From: Anaeramoeba flamelloides | Lineage: Eukaryota; Metamonada; Anaeramoebidae | Assembly: GCA_027625915.1 (NCBI GenBank) | Contig: JANTQA010000060.1 | Span: 6,572,001 to 6,636,000 of the forward strand | Length of the DNA stretch: 64,000 nucleotides | Direction of reading: 5' to 3' | Part shown: positions 34,976 to 46,770 of the stretch, piece by piece | Position numbering within the stretch: position 1 is the stretch's first letter | Layout of the letters: every line of letters begins with the position of its first letter | Made by a program: the position numbers and the translations under genes | Notes under the pieces: model-generated | Seen by the model: only the letters and a program-made list of their open reading frames with translations | Told to the model about the DNA's origin: nothing | The model's database searches: none

Positions 34976-35173
34976 GAGTCAGTTCCATTTTTAAAGCACA
35001 AACTAACAAAGAAATTTAAGGTACAAAAAAAATCTCAAATTAAGATATAAAAATTAAATATCAGTAAAATTAATTTATGTAACAAAATAAAAACAAAAAA
35101 TCTGCGTTAAATTGAGATTTTTATGTACCTTAAATTTACTTGAAAGTTTGTACCTTAAAAGTGTAACTGATTG
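34976..35173. mobile_element. Inverted-repeat MITE, family A, copy 5
   Basis: This 198-bp element is flanked by TA (34974-34975 and 35174-35175). It starts GAGTCAGTTCCATTTTTAAA and ends CCTTAAAAGTGTAACTGATT. More point changes than other copies suggest an older insertion. Confidence 0.78.
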
Positions 35174-35319
35174 TATTGAATAAGTTTAAATTACGTGATA
35201 GAAGTACTACAGATTAAATTTTTGAAAACAGGGGTTTAATAATAGACTCGCCAATTCTGCCATATCCCATAAATGAATACTTTTTTAACAGTCTGGGATT
35301 GAAATTTTGTTCATTAGTT

Positions 35320-35507
35320 CAATTAGTTTCACTTTTTAAAGAAAAACTAACAAGGAAATTTAACGTACAATAAAAATATCAAATTAAGGTACAAAATTCA
35401 AAATCTAGTAAAATAATTGGTAAATAAAATTCCAAAAAATGAACTTTAATATAAGATTTTTTTGAGTCTTAAAATTTCATTCATATAATGTACCATAAAA
35501 GGTAAAA
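35320..35507. mobile_element. Decayed family A MITE, copy 6
   Basis: The left arm is recognisable (TTAGTTTCACTTTTTAAAG and CAAATTAAGGTACAAAATTC). The right arm is eroded (TGTACCATAAAAGGTA). It lies 146 bp from copy 5 in the same arrangement, and the flanking TA is no longer clear. Confidence 0.6.
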
Positions 35508-37792
35508 ACAAACATATTAATTTCTTCTGATTTGTTTTGAAATATCATACCCTCATTTTAAAAATAAGCCCAGACATTAAATGTAACCTATATTTTCAAA
35601 AATAATATTTCTTTATCCTACCAATATTTTTCTTAACATTTTACATCTTTTCGTTTAACAAAAAAATCTATGAAAAAACATCCTACTTTAAAATTAAAAA
35701 TTATTTCAAAATATTTTTATAAAAACTTAAAAAATTCAACTGAAAGTCTTATAAAATACCTTTTAATTTAACTACATAACTCGGGATTTTTTTTTTCAAA
35801 AATCAATATCTAAATTTTTATTTTTGAAATACACTCATATAATAAAAATCATTATAAATATCACTAGATTAAATATGGATGTTTTAAAAAAATATATTTT
35901 TTTTTCAATTTTCAAGATAAATAAAGAGTTTCATGGATTTATCCAAATTTTGGTAATAGTTAATGTAATATTTGATTATTTTAATCGAGTAATAATAACT
36001 TTAATCAAAAAATCGTTTGGTAAACACAAATCATTTTTAGTACAATGTATTGGTGTTCATCAACTGATTTTAGTGATTACATTAAACGACTTTAGATTGA
36101 AAATCCATACAAACTCAAAATTCATAATGGATATTTCGTTTACTATGACCAAAATTTGGATATAATGTATGGAACTCTTTATTTATCTTGAAACATGTAA
36201 AAACTCTCTTTTTTATAACATTCCATATTAAAACTTTTGTTACAACTTTAAAGAAGGTTTAGGCCTTTATTAGTTATTAATAGGAATTGTTAAAAAATCA
36301 AAAGTCTCAGTAAATTTTTTTTTCATTTTCAATTGTAAAAATTTTGAAATTTTTATTTGACTTATGGGAGAAATAATTTGAATCAATTTTTTTTATTAGT
36401 CTAAATTATATATTATTTTTCAATTTAATGATAAAATCAAATATTTCAATCAAAATTTGTTCCTTACATTAAATTGACAAACTGCTTTTTTTCAGTTTTT
36501 GGAATATTTTATTTATTTTTTTTTCAGGTTTGAGTTTTAATAGATATTACTTGTTTTTTTAAAGAATTTGTTTTAAATTTGGTATTTTTTTTGTTATTAA
36601 TTTTTAATATAAAGTTCATTCGTTGTAAATAATTTGAAATAAATAAAAAACCTTAAAAATATATTTTTTTTTCAAAAGTCTGTATTTTTGAGAAAAGGGG
36701 GTATTCGGATCTTGTTTAGTTTAATATATGTATTTTATTAATGGAATAAAATTATTGTGGATTTGAAAAAATAAATTCCAAAAGATTTTAAACTGAAATT
36801 TAATATGTAGTTTTGGCTAATTTTTATTTTTTGGATGTATTTTTCCCTTGTAGTATATTATATCAAAATAATAATTAATAATGCAATTTTTATTCTTTAA
36901 ATAGATTTGTAATATTAATAAAATGAAATGTATTTCTGGGGTATCAATAATTTCTAATTTTTTCGAAAATAATTTCCATCCAATAAAATTAATTCAAAGA
37001 TATAATTATCATAAAAAAAAATAATTATAAATATTATCAAATAACTTATTGTAATAATAATAGTTCATTATTTGTTTATACTTGAGGGAATTGAGAAGAA
37101 ACATTACCAAATATTATAAATTCAACTAAATTCAATAAATTTATTGAATATAATACCAAAGATTATTTTTTTCAAATTTCTATGGTTTCAATATTTCATT
37201 TATTTTTATGGTACTATATAAAATAAAATTAAATCTTTTATTTTTATTTTTTCAAACAAATTACAATAAATAAGAAAAGTGAGCTTTTATAAAAATGGAA
37301 ATATTTTGCAAAATTATTCAATTTCTAATTATTCCCTAAAATACAAACCAAAAAAGGATAGGTTTTGTGGAAAAAAAAGTTGAACATGGTATTTAATCAC
37401 AGAAACATTATTGTAAACTTAAAGTAAGTTCTAATTAATAAAAATAAAAATAAAAAAATACAAGACAAAATGGAGGATTAAACATAATAATTTTTTTTTA
37501 ATAATATCTTTTAGTATGTGTTTTTCTTTGATTGATCTATTATTAAGAATTTGTTGACAAAATTGATTATTGTTGTGATCTCCAAATCTAATACAACGAT
37601 TTAGATTATCAAGGGTCTTTAAATTGTTTTTGTTGGTTTGATTGGAAATAATATAATATATTATTATTTGAAGTTAATTTTTTTCTTCTTTAAATTGATT
37701 AAATTCTTTTTTTCAGTTTTCTATTAAGGTTTCCAATTAAAACCCATGTTGAACTTTTTTTCCTTAAAGAGTAACACAAAATTCTATAAAAA
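35508..37792. other. Intergenic, AT-rich
   Basis: An open frame at 35824-36165 (+) gives 96 aa from the ATG at 35875 and is rich in Ile, Phe and Lys, with some balanced codons near its end (LVQCIGVHQLILVITLNDFR). It could be a small membrane protein but has no recognisable motif. The remainder is A/T runs. Confidence 0.3.
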
Positions 37793-37975
37793 TTGAGAAA
37801 ATTACGAAAATTTTTCTACAAATTCAATCGCTAATTTAATATTTTCTTCAAAGATCAAAGAGTTTCCTCAAAATTGATTTTATAGTAAGAATACTCTTAG
37901 ATAGTGAATTAGGTATCTTTAATAAAGAAAAAATAAAAATAAAAAATTGGCATGATCTAAAATATCAAAAAAAAA
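37793..37975 (+). mobile_element. Family B element, partial copy 4
   Basis: Matches only the right half of the 34114 copy: GAGAAAATTACGAAAATTTT, TCTACAAATTCAATCGCTAA, CAAAATTGATTTTATAG and TAGTGAATTAGGTATC. The left half was not found, so it is truncated or decayed. Confidence 0.5.
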
Positions 37976-38756
37976 AAAATTGTATAATATTATGTCTCAT
38001 AAAAGAATATTGTAATATTAAAGTAGAATATATAAACTTCAGAAATTTTTCCAAAGGAATTTTGTAGAGGATCGGTATTTTAGACCCATTTCCCCGAGAA
38101 ATAAATTATTTTTCTATTAATCTCTATAATTTTGTTGATACCATTGATAAGTTGAAACACTTTATCCTTTTAGTTGTTATTTTTCAATTACTATCTAATA
38201 AAATTACAATTATTTTTCATTTAGGTTATTTCTTATTTGCAGTCATTAATGATAACTTCCGAAATAATTTTTCAATTTGCGTTTATAACCAATTTTAATC
38301 TCAAATTTCACTTGCTAGAATATAGAATTATAGCGGCTATTGTATTTTTATTATAATCTAGGTTCATGACATTATCTACACAGAAACTTTCTCTAACTGG
38401 TAATATGTTTAGGTAGTACCAGAAAAGATTGACTCTTTGAGTCGAAAGTAAAAGAGATCTTGTAAATAAAATTATAATAAAAACTGTAACATTGGCTTAA
38501 TTAAAATCGATTTTAATGGAAAAACCTTTTATTTATAGAAATTTTTTATTTCCTTTTAACGTTTTTTTTTTGTGTGTTTCTGTTTGTGGTTTTATAAAAA
38601 TTTAAGGGTTTGTTTTCTTCAAAAGAATTCATTTTTGAAAAATCAAATTTGTTTTTAAGGTTGTTGTCAAATAATATCAGAATTTTTTGATTTCTTCTTG
38701 TTTAAAAAAATTTCTCGTTTCTCTTTCATAAAATGAAAAGAAAAAAACAGAACTCA
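37976..38756. other. Intergenic, AT-rich
   Basis: 3' flank of the carrier-like gene. No gene recognised. Confidence 0.4.
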
Positions 38757-39470
38757 TTATAGTAAACCTTTGTGCATATTTTTCATCAACTTTTGCGCTG
38801 CAGATCTTAAAACTTGTCTCATTGCTGATTGAAACGCAAACTTTGGGATTTGTTTTATTGATCTTTGTACAGAATTTTTCACGACTGTGTGGAGATCAAG
38901 TTTTTTTCCTTTTCTTTTCTGATGAATTAATTCTGTCATTGGGAAGGTTAACAACGCAGCTTTGGTGGCACTAACAAATCCAACTGATCCTGAGATATAG
39001 CCTATTTTGAACAAGTCTTTGGTCATAAAATGTTTTGGATATTTCTGGTAAAAAAGTTTCCTCTCATAATTGTAAATCCCAGACGCTGCAGCAGAAAAGG
39101 CAACTTCATTGATACAATTTGTCCAATATCCCTTTAAGAGACCTCTTGGGCCTTTGATTTGATACAAAATTGGGATCGTTTTCAGGGTTTCGAAAGGGGA
39201 TGCGTTGTACCCATGTGAGCGTGATTTGTATTCATGACTATTATTCTGAAAAAAGAAGAAAAAAAAAAATGGTTTTTTGTTTTTGAAGGTTATGCAAACA
39301 AACCAGAAATTTTAATGAGCATGTTGGAACATTGGAAACAAGAAAAGAATTACATAGGCCGTTTGAAAAATACTTGAAACAAATCCCATCCCTGCAGCTG
39401 AAAGCACACCAGCTTGCCATGTTGGAAGCTGTTCTTGTTTTTTATTTTTTTTTTTGGCAAAATTGAACAT
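38757..39470 (-). CDS. Short mitochondrial-carrier-like protein
   Basis: Two exons on the minus strand, 39470-39354 and 39245-38757, phase 0, 108-bp GT-AG intron, 201 aa. Mitochondrial carriers have three repeats, about 300 aa in all, and move metabolites across the inner membrane. Here one repeat-like unit is clear: WQAGVLSAAGMGFVSSIFQT, then SPFETLKTIPILYQIKGPRG and LLKGYWTNCINEVAFSAAAS with GIYNYERKLF, which fits P-x-[DE]-x-x-[KR], the G-x-x-G-L-x-x-G loop and the end of the even helix. A second unit begins with GYISGSVGFVSATKAALLTF and PMTELIHQKRKG. The C-terminus is Lys/Arg-rich without a third repeat. So it is either a truncated or divergent carrier of an unusual, perhaps reduced, mitochondrion-related organelle, or another membrane protein with convergent features. 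The exon structure is firm; the family is moderate. Confidence 0.62.
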
Positions 39471-39925
39471 AAGAAAAAATGATAAATTATTTCAATTTCC
39501 AAGGTGGATCAGAATTTGAGACATTCAATAGATAATATTTTGTAAATAGGTAGGGTTTATAATAGTGACAATATGGTGATTCTATTGCAATTCTTTATTT
39601 TGTTAAAAAGGGATTGAAGGTTTCCTCATATCATTTTATTTTTTTTTATATCTATTACTAAATTACAAGAAATACATTTGTGAACAAGTCATCTTTTATG
39701 TGTTGAAGAACTTTTTTTTGAAGGAGTTGTTTACAAAGTGTTTCAGAGTTCAAATAAAGTACGACAACCAGAAAGATCTTGAATAAAAGAAAGTCTTGTA
39801 CACTTTTTTTAATTTAAGGATTTAAGCTTAACATGTCTTTTGTCCATAAATAAAGTATGTTCCAATTGAAACGTAAATGAATTTAGTTATACATGGTTCA
39901 AAGGACTCACCAAAATCTATTATAT
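39471..39925. other. Upstream flank of the carrier-like gene
   Basis: Mixed AT-rich sequence; presumably the promoter of the leftward gene. No other feature recognised. Confidence 0.35.
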
Positions 39926-40987
39926 ACTGATAAATTCTAATAAATTTCAAAAAATTTTTTGTTCAATTTTCATTTTTATAAATCTTGGAACTTTTTCTTA
40001 TCAAACATTCTAGGACAAAGAATATTTTAAAGAACAACTAATTTTACAGAGTTTCTTAATACTTGACTTCATAAAATGCTTTATTCATAGTTGAGCATAA
40101 TAATTTCAAAAAGGAAAATCAAGTAAAAATGGTCAACAATTTATTAGAATTTAACAGTAGATTATGAAATAATAAAGTATTCGATTTTTTACTACTATTA
40201 TTTTCCAATCAAAAATGAAAATTTTTACTTTCAAATTCTTAAAATATTTTTATATGAATAATTAGTTGAAAGCCCATAAAATATTTAATTATTCAATTAG
40301 AAAGGATATTATTATATATTTAATTAAACTACATTAGTGAACAACTATAAGATAAAATTTTTACTCTGTTAATTTAATTGTCACAATAAGAATTAATAGA
40401 TATTTTGGAAGTTGATTTAAAAGTTTTCATTTATTCATTGGAAAATAACCGTACCAATCTCAAATCAAAAATTGTATTTTGAACAATTTTTTTTGGATTC
40501 CTATTCCAAAATTAGAATTGAAGAGTGTAAGACTAATGTACTGGAACTTAAGTTATAAAAAAATTTTTATTTTTAATTGTTAATTTAGAATTTTAATTTT
40601 ATTCTTCGTTTTATTTATAACTCTTCAAAAGTTCATTTTTTTTTTTTATATTACGGGAAAACAAAATCCAAATCGACGACACAAAAATAAATTACTCAAA
40701 ACACCTTTAAATCTATTATTTTTAAACTGTTCAATTTGGATTTTGGTAACAAATACTGATAAATTGCAATTTATGTTTGGATATTTTTACTTGATTTTCC
40801 ATTTTTGAAATTATTACGTTCAGCTTTGAATAAAGTATTTTATGAAGTCAAGTGTTAAGAAACTCGTAAAATTAGTTGTTCTTGTAAATATTCTTTGTAA
40901 TGGACTGTTTGATAAGGAACAGTTCGAAGATTTATAAAAATGGAAATTGAACTAAAAATTTTTTGAAATTTATTAGAATTTACCAGT
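39926..40987. mobile_element. 1.06-kb element with 205-bp terminal inverted repeats (H)
   Basis: 39926-40130 is the reverse complement, with about one change in ten, of 40783-40987. Paired blocks include TAAATTCTAATAAATTTCAA, GAACAACTAATTTTACAGAG and CTTGACTTCATAAAATGCTT. The 650 bp between the arms are AT-rich with no open frame of note. This has the shape of a non-autonomous DNA transposon. Only this copy was found. Confidence 0.72.
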
Positions 40988-41709
40988 TTGAATAAATTTT
41001 TTTTTTAACCAAGATTAAAATTCAATAAAACCAAAGATCAATGATATAAGAACCAAAATAGACCATAGCTACAGATAACACAATTAATTTTTTTTACATT
41101 GTTCAGTTATTGTTACAATTCGGCTAATAAATTTGTTGTTAATAGAAAAGAAATTCTCACATATTATAAAAAGGGTACTCCTTTTCTGAAAACTTGTTAT
41201 CGGTTCGTCGTTAAAACAAACAATTTTTGAATCTATTTTTCCATTTTTTTTTGAAAAGTCCTATTCGAAGTTTTGAAAACACCAAAACAAATCAAAATAT
41301 TTAATCCTATTCTTCTTTTTACTTTTATTGGAAAATATCAAACTTTAATATGATTTTACTTTGAGAAAAATAGAATTAGTCCAACAGACAATTGCTATTT
41401 TATTGAAAAGAACTTGTCAGATTCTTTATAACTTTATTACGAAATAATTAAGAATTTTATTGATTTTTGATTTTTTTAGGTTTCGTTAAATTATTTTCTT
41501 CACAGTAATGCTTTTAAATTCAAATAACATATTAGTTTGTTGTTAACAAAGGTCTTTTGGATCATATTCATAATTTCAAAAACGAAACAAAAAAGACAAT
41601 CGGAAATTTGACAATGTTTATTTTTTTCCAATTATAAATTTTAACAGTATTACTAAAAACACTCACAAACCAACAACTTAAAAGCTAACTTCTTTACCTA
41701 ATCAAACAA
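40988..41709. other. Upstream region of the RBR ligase gene
   Basis: AT-rich. The last 70 bp before the ATG (ACTTAAAAGCTAACTTC) are A- and C-richer and look like a 5' leader. No gene recognised. Confidence 0.35.
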
Positions 41710-44700
41710 ATGGCACAATCCAAAATTTTAATCGAATTAAGTACGCTTTTCCCAACACAACCAATTGACACACTTGAACAAATCCTGCTCTTTCGTAAAT
41801 CTCAATGCAGAACAGAAGAAAAGCTTCTTCAGTATGTAATTGAAGATATATTGTTGTCAAATACAGAAAAAATTGTTGAAAACAAAACACAAAACGAAAA
41901 TCATTTTTTTGAATTTTCCAACGAAAATGAGAAAAATCAACAAAATCGAAAAAGAAGAGAAAAACAAAAGAAAAAACAAAAAAAACAACAAAAAGAAATC
42001 GAAAACAAAGAGATCAACAACTATGTGGATTTAAGTAACAACATGTTTTTTGGAACAAACAAAAAAAGCAATGAAATTAAAAAGGAAGAAAACAAAATGA
42101 TCCAAAATAATGAAGAAAAAAAACAAGGAAATTCTTTTGCACTCTTTCAGCCTATCAATGAAAAACAGCTACAAGATCCTAGATTTCAGAACAATTATAT
42201 TCCCAATTTTAACTTTGGTTATCCTTTTACTGAAAATGGTTCATTTAGTTCGTCGATATATCCTTCGTTAAGTGATGAAGACGATCCAAAAAATGATCAT
42301 TTCTTGGACTATAACAAGGAAAAAAATTTCTTGAATTTTTCAAATCAAATACAAGATCAAAAAATTCAACAAGAACAAGAGCAAGAACAGGAACAAGAAA
42401 AAGCAAAAGTAAAAGAAACAATAGTGCCAACCGAAAACAAATCATTTAAATGGACATTTTTAAATCGAAAACCTTCCTTTCAGCAAAAAAAAAAGCAAAA
42501 ACCAAGGCCAAAAAAGAGGAACCTCAAAAAACAAATAAAGGGAATTGAAAAGTATTTGATTCAATTGTTTCCAAAAATCCCTAAAGTTTGCATACAAGAT
42601 ATTATTAAACAGTACCAGGATCATTTAATTTTTAATGAAACGTTTGTATTTTTTTTTTTTTCCGTTTTTTTTTAATTAACTACATTCCTCGGATTTCCTC
42701 TTTCTAGTTTTTTTTTTATTTTAATTGGAGTCACAAAAGCTAAAAGTGTTGTCAAAAAAATAGTGATTACTCAATTGATTTTTTATACTGTTTCGAGTTT
42801 GGTTCTTTGGAAAAACATTTTCGATTTTTTAACAAATAAGACTAACCCAGTTTCAGATATCAATATTCGTAAGAGTTAATACTTGGGTAAAAATCGATTA
42901 TTAAAGTACCCTATAATTTTGTTCAAATAGAACCTTCTAACTCTTTTCTAATGTTGCTAGATTCAAATGAAAAAAAATAAATTTGATCTTAAAAGTTCAA
43001 CAAGGAAGTAATTAAATCCCTCAAGATTTTCATTATCAAATGATCCCTTAAAGGAAGATCTATTGGGTTTTTACATCCAATTTGAGGAAATAATATTTGG
43101 AAACTTAAAATAAAAAGATTTTTATTTATTAATTAGAAAACAACTGTAATTACAACCCATCAAAAATTGATAACAGTTTTTTTTTTTTTATAAACTAACT
43201 CTTTAACCCTTATGATTCAATTGAAAAAAATTTTTTTATTGATAATATTTACCCTTTTTAATATTTTGGGACTTTATTGATTATTTTTTAAAAAAGATAT
43301 GAAAAAAAATTAATAAATAATGTGCAAAAACTTTTGAAATTGCATTTCTATAATTCAAATCTCTTAAAGACCACGAAATTTCAAATATAAATCAATAGGA
43401 TATTTATAAAATTTTTCATACTGTTTCAATAACTTTAGAATAAAACATTTTTACCGAGTGACTATAGATCTTTCAATAAAACAAAAATTTGAAAAACAAT
43501 TGCATTTAAAAAAAAAAAAAGCAAAATGTGAAAAAATGATTTCAAATTAAATTTTTTCTTCTAATATCCATTCAACTCCTTAAAATACATATAATTCATC
43601 CATTTTAACTGTGATAAAAATATTGGAAAATTATTTATTTACGAATATCAATTAGTGCTTGATCTTGAAAAAATATGAATTTATCATTAGATAAACATAA
43701 TTTTTTATAGGTTACTTTTTAGGTTTGTTTCAAAAAAATTCAAGATATTTAACAATCTTTGGAGAAAATATTAAATAAACAAATAAATACAAAGAAAAAA
43801 TATGAACAATAAAGCCGAATACTTATATATGCACTTTAAATCAATGATTTTTACGAATAGATTAGTAATTTTCGAAAAAAAAAAAAAAAATGAAAAAAGG
43901 CAAGAAAAAATAGAAAAGTTGGATTTATTGGTAAGGATAAAGTGCTCATGAGTTCTTAATCTGTTAAAGAGAGAGTTTTGAAGTGACTAAATTTGTGACT
44001 CCTAATTCAAAGAGTAGTCAAAAGAATCTTTTAATTACAGTCATTATAAGTATTTTAAACTCAATTTAGTTTTCTGAAAAAATAGAAAAGTCATATTTAC
44101 AACTGTGTAGTTGAAAATAATTTATTTCAGTAAAATTTCTAAAAAAATATAAACTATTGTTTACAAAAATAAATTTTGAAATAATAATACTTTTTTCAAA
44201 AGTTTGAAAATTTAAAAACAACCCATTTTAACTATTAACAACTTTTTATATAATTCCAAATTTTTGGTATTTTAGGTAAATCGAAAAAAAAATCAAAACA
44301 AGAATAATATATCAATTAAATAAAAATTTATTTTTTTATTTATTGTTTATTTCATTTTATTGGTACAATTTAATATTAATCTTACAAATTATCGATGTTA
44401 TTACTATATTTATATCTTTATATTAATATTTATTAAATTAAAACAGCGAGGCGATTCAACAAATAATCAACTTTTTAACAGAAAGTTTTCTCACTAATAC
44501 GAAAATTGTAAATGAAAAAAAAGAAAAGAAAAAAAACAAACGAAAACATAAAAAGAACAACATCCTAGAATTTAGAATGAAAAAAGAAGAAAAAACAGAA
44601 TATAGAAAAAATATCAATATCAATGAAAATGAAAATAAAAATAAACCCGGCAATAAAAATGAAAATGAAAAAGAAAAAGAAAAAGAAAAAGAAAATCGCA

Positions 44701-46427
44701 ATGAAAATGAAAAAGAAAACGAAAACGAACAGGGAAATGAAAAAAAAAAAGAAAAAGTAAATGAAAATTATGATAAAAATTTCAATGAAAAAGAAAAAGA
44801 AAAAGGAAAAGGAAAGGAAAATGAAAATATAGATTTCAAAGAAAACAAACCGAAAAAAGAAAATAACGATCTCGAAAACATTGAAAAAATAATTGAAATT
44901 CAGCAAGAATTTACGATACAAAAATTATTTTACCAGGTTTTAGAAATTTTCCCAGATATTGAACACCAATTTCTGTATAATTTTATTTGTGGTAAAATTG
45001 ATTTACCCGAAGAAGATTTTGAAGAACAATATGAAATTAAAATGAAAAAAAGGAAGAAAAATAAAAATAAAAATAAAAATAAAAATAATCATAAAATCCT
45101 ATGTCCAAAAAAAGTTGTCACTTATATCGCTAATTTGATCATGAATTTAAAGAATTTCCCAAAACAACCAAAAGGGGAAAAGGGGGGAAAGGATTTACTA
45201 ATTTTAAATAACAAATATAAAAATATAAATTGGTTTGAAAACAAAGATCCCGTAGATAAAATATACCAAAAGGAGGCGTTATTGATATTATTACAAAAAT
45301 TTCCAAAATTATCGACAACGATGATTAAAAGAGAATTAAGGAATCACGGGTTTAGATATGCGCCCACGTACAAAGACTTAAAATTAATTAAAAATCCAGA
45401 AAAAATGAATAATTTTTTTGCAAATTTATTTAACCGAAAGAATAATGAAATTAAATTAACAAGCATAAGATTAATAATTGAAACCAAATACGTACAAGAT
45501 GAAGAACAAAAGAAAATTGAAAAAATCGATTTAGAATTGGCTGAAAAAATTAATGAGGATGAATATGAACAAAGTGGATGTAAAATAGATTGTATGTGCT
45601 GTTACGCGAAGGTGCCCTTTGAAAAGATGGTCAGCTGTAAGGCAGGGCATTTATTTTGTGTCGATTGCTTGCACAATTTAGTAAAGCATGCCATTGGCAC
45701 GAGAAAAAAGGAAATTAGATGCCCCGGTGTTGATAAATGTGATTTTGGATTCTCATTAACAATGATCCAAAAGGCTGTTCCTGAAAAAACATGGGATCTT
45801 TTTGAACGGTTAGTTCAAGAATCAGAAATAAACCAAGCCAAAATTGAAAATTTGAGAAAATGCCCCAATTGTGATTATGCTGAAATTATTGAAGATATAC
45901 AAGAAGTCAAAATTTTGAAATGTAAAAACCCAAAATGCTTATCAAAAACATGCTTGTTTTGTAATGAGAAGGCACACCCCGGTAAAACCTGCGAAGAATT
46001 TAAAAAGGACAAAAAGGTCGACCATCATAGATTGTTTATTGAAGAGCAAATGACGAAGGCTTTATTAAGAACATGCAATAATTGCAATCAAATGTACTAC
46101 AAAACCCAAGGATGCAATAAAATTGTATGCTCGAATTGTGGTGAAATCATGTGTTATCTTTGCCAAAAGAGTATAAATCAAGAAAAATATAAGCATTTTT
46201 CAAAAACTGGTGACAAATGTAGATTATGGACAACAGAGGAAGAAGATCTGATACGCGTTCAAATTGCAGAAAAGGAAGCGATCGAAACAGTAAAAAATTT
46301 GAAAGCGGATAAAGAAACCGAAAAAGACAATGAAATATATAGAATAGAAAAAGAAGATGAAAAGGGAAATGAAAAAGAAATTGTCAATGATGGAGAAGAA
46401 TTAGATAATATTGAGAAAAATAATTGA
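41710..46427 (+). CDS. RNF216 (TRIAD3)-type RBR E3 ubiquitin ligase
   Basis: Two exons, 41710-42641 and 44447-46427, joined in phase 2 over an 1,805-bp intron (GTTTGT donor, AAACAG acceptor), give 970 aa. RBR ligases take ubiquitin from an E2 onto a RING2 cysteine, then onto substrates. The RBR unit spans about residues 689-905: RING1 from CKIDCMCCYAKVPFEKMVSC with CKAGHLFCVDCLHNLVKHA; IBR with LRKCPNCDYAE and CKNPKCLSKTCLFCNEKAH; RING2 CNNCNQMYYKTQGCNKIVC, whose Cys867 in QGCNKI is the likely catalytic residue. The tail FSKTGDKCRLWTTEEED matches RNF216 (SLWTDPTEDDE). Four N-terminal segments share an L-x-x-[LKI]-FP pattern like CUE/UBA helices: STLFPTQP, IQLFPKIP (split by the intron), LEIFPDIE and LQKFPKLS. 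Long Lys/Glu/Asn runs separate them. Repeat 2 is complete only after splicing, which supports one gene rather than two. Confidence 0.87.
43330..43640 (+). repeat. Dispersed repeat F, copy 3 (inside the RBR gene intron)
   Basis: Shares TAATATCCATTCAACTCC, AAAATACATATAATTCATCC and AATAAAACATTTTTACCGAG with 19430-19905 and 25090-25560. Diverged and without a coding frame. Limits are approximate. Confidence 0.4.
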
Positions 46428-46770
46428 AGATGATTTTCATGATTCAATAAATTTTCATCTTATTTTTTTTTCAAAGAGAAATGATTATCTTTCTTTTTTT
46501 TAAAAAAAAAACCATCATATATTATTTTTATTTAATAATAATTATTTATAAAAAAACATTGTTATTACAGGTGGTTTTTGAAGATTGAATTTTTTTTTTC
46601 GTTTTTAATTATTTAGTTAAATAAAACTTTAAATATTTTAATAATCAATATTAATCAATTTTTTTCTTAATAAAAATAAATTAGAAGAAAATTTTAAAAT
46701 AAAATAATAGTTTTAGTGTTTATGTTTTCAATTTTATTTAATCATCAAACAAAAGTAATTTTTATTTTAT
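46428..46770. other. Intergenic, AT-rich
   Basis: 3' flank of the RBR ligase gene; A/T runs only. Confidence 0.4.

Noticed and set aside
44456-44921. Phe/Ile-rich minus-strand frames opposite the RBR ligase
   Set aside because: Mirror of the GAAAAT/GAAAAG repeats coding Asn/Glu/Lys on the plus strand.
44447-46427. Taking the ATG at 44577 as the start of an independent RBR gene
   Set aside because: The frame is open upstream to an AAACAG acceptor, and the phase-2 join to 42641 completes a repeat in the N-terminal part.
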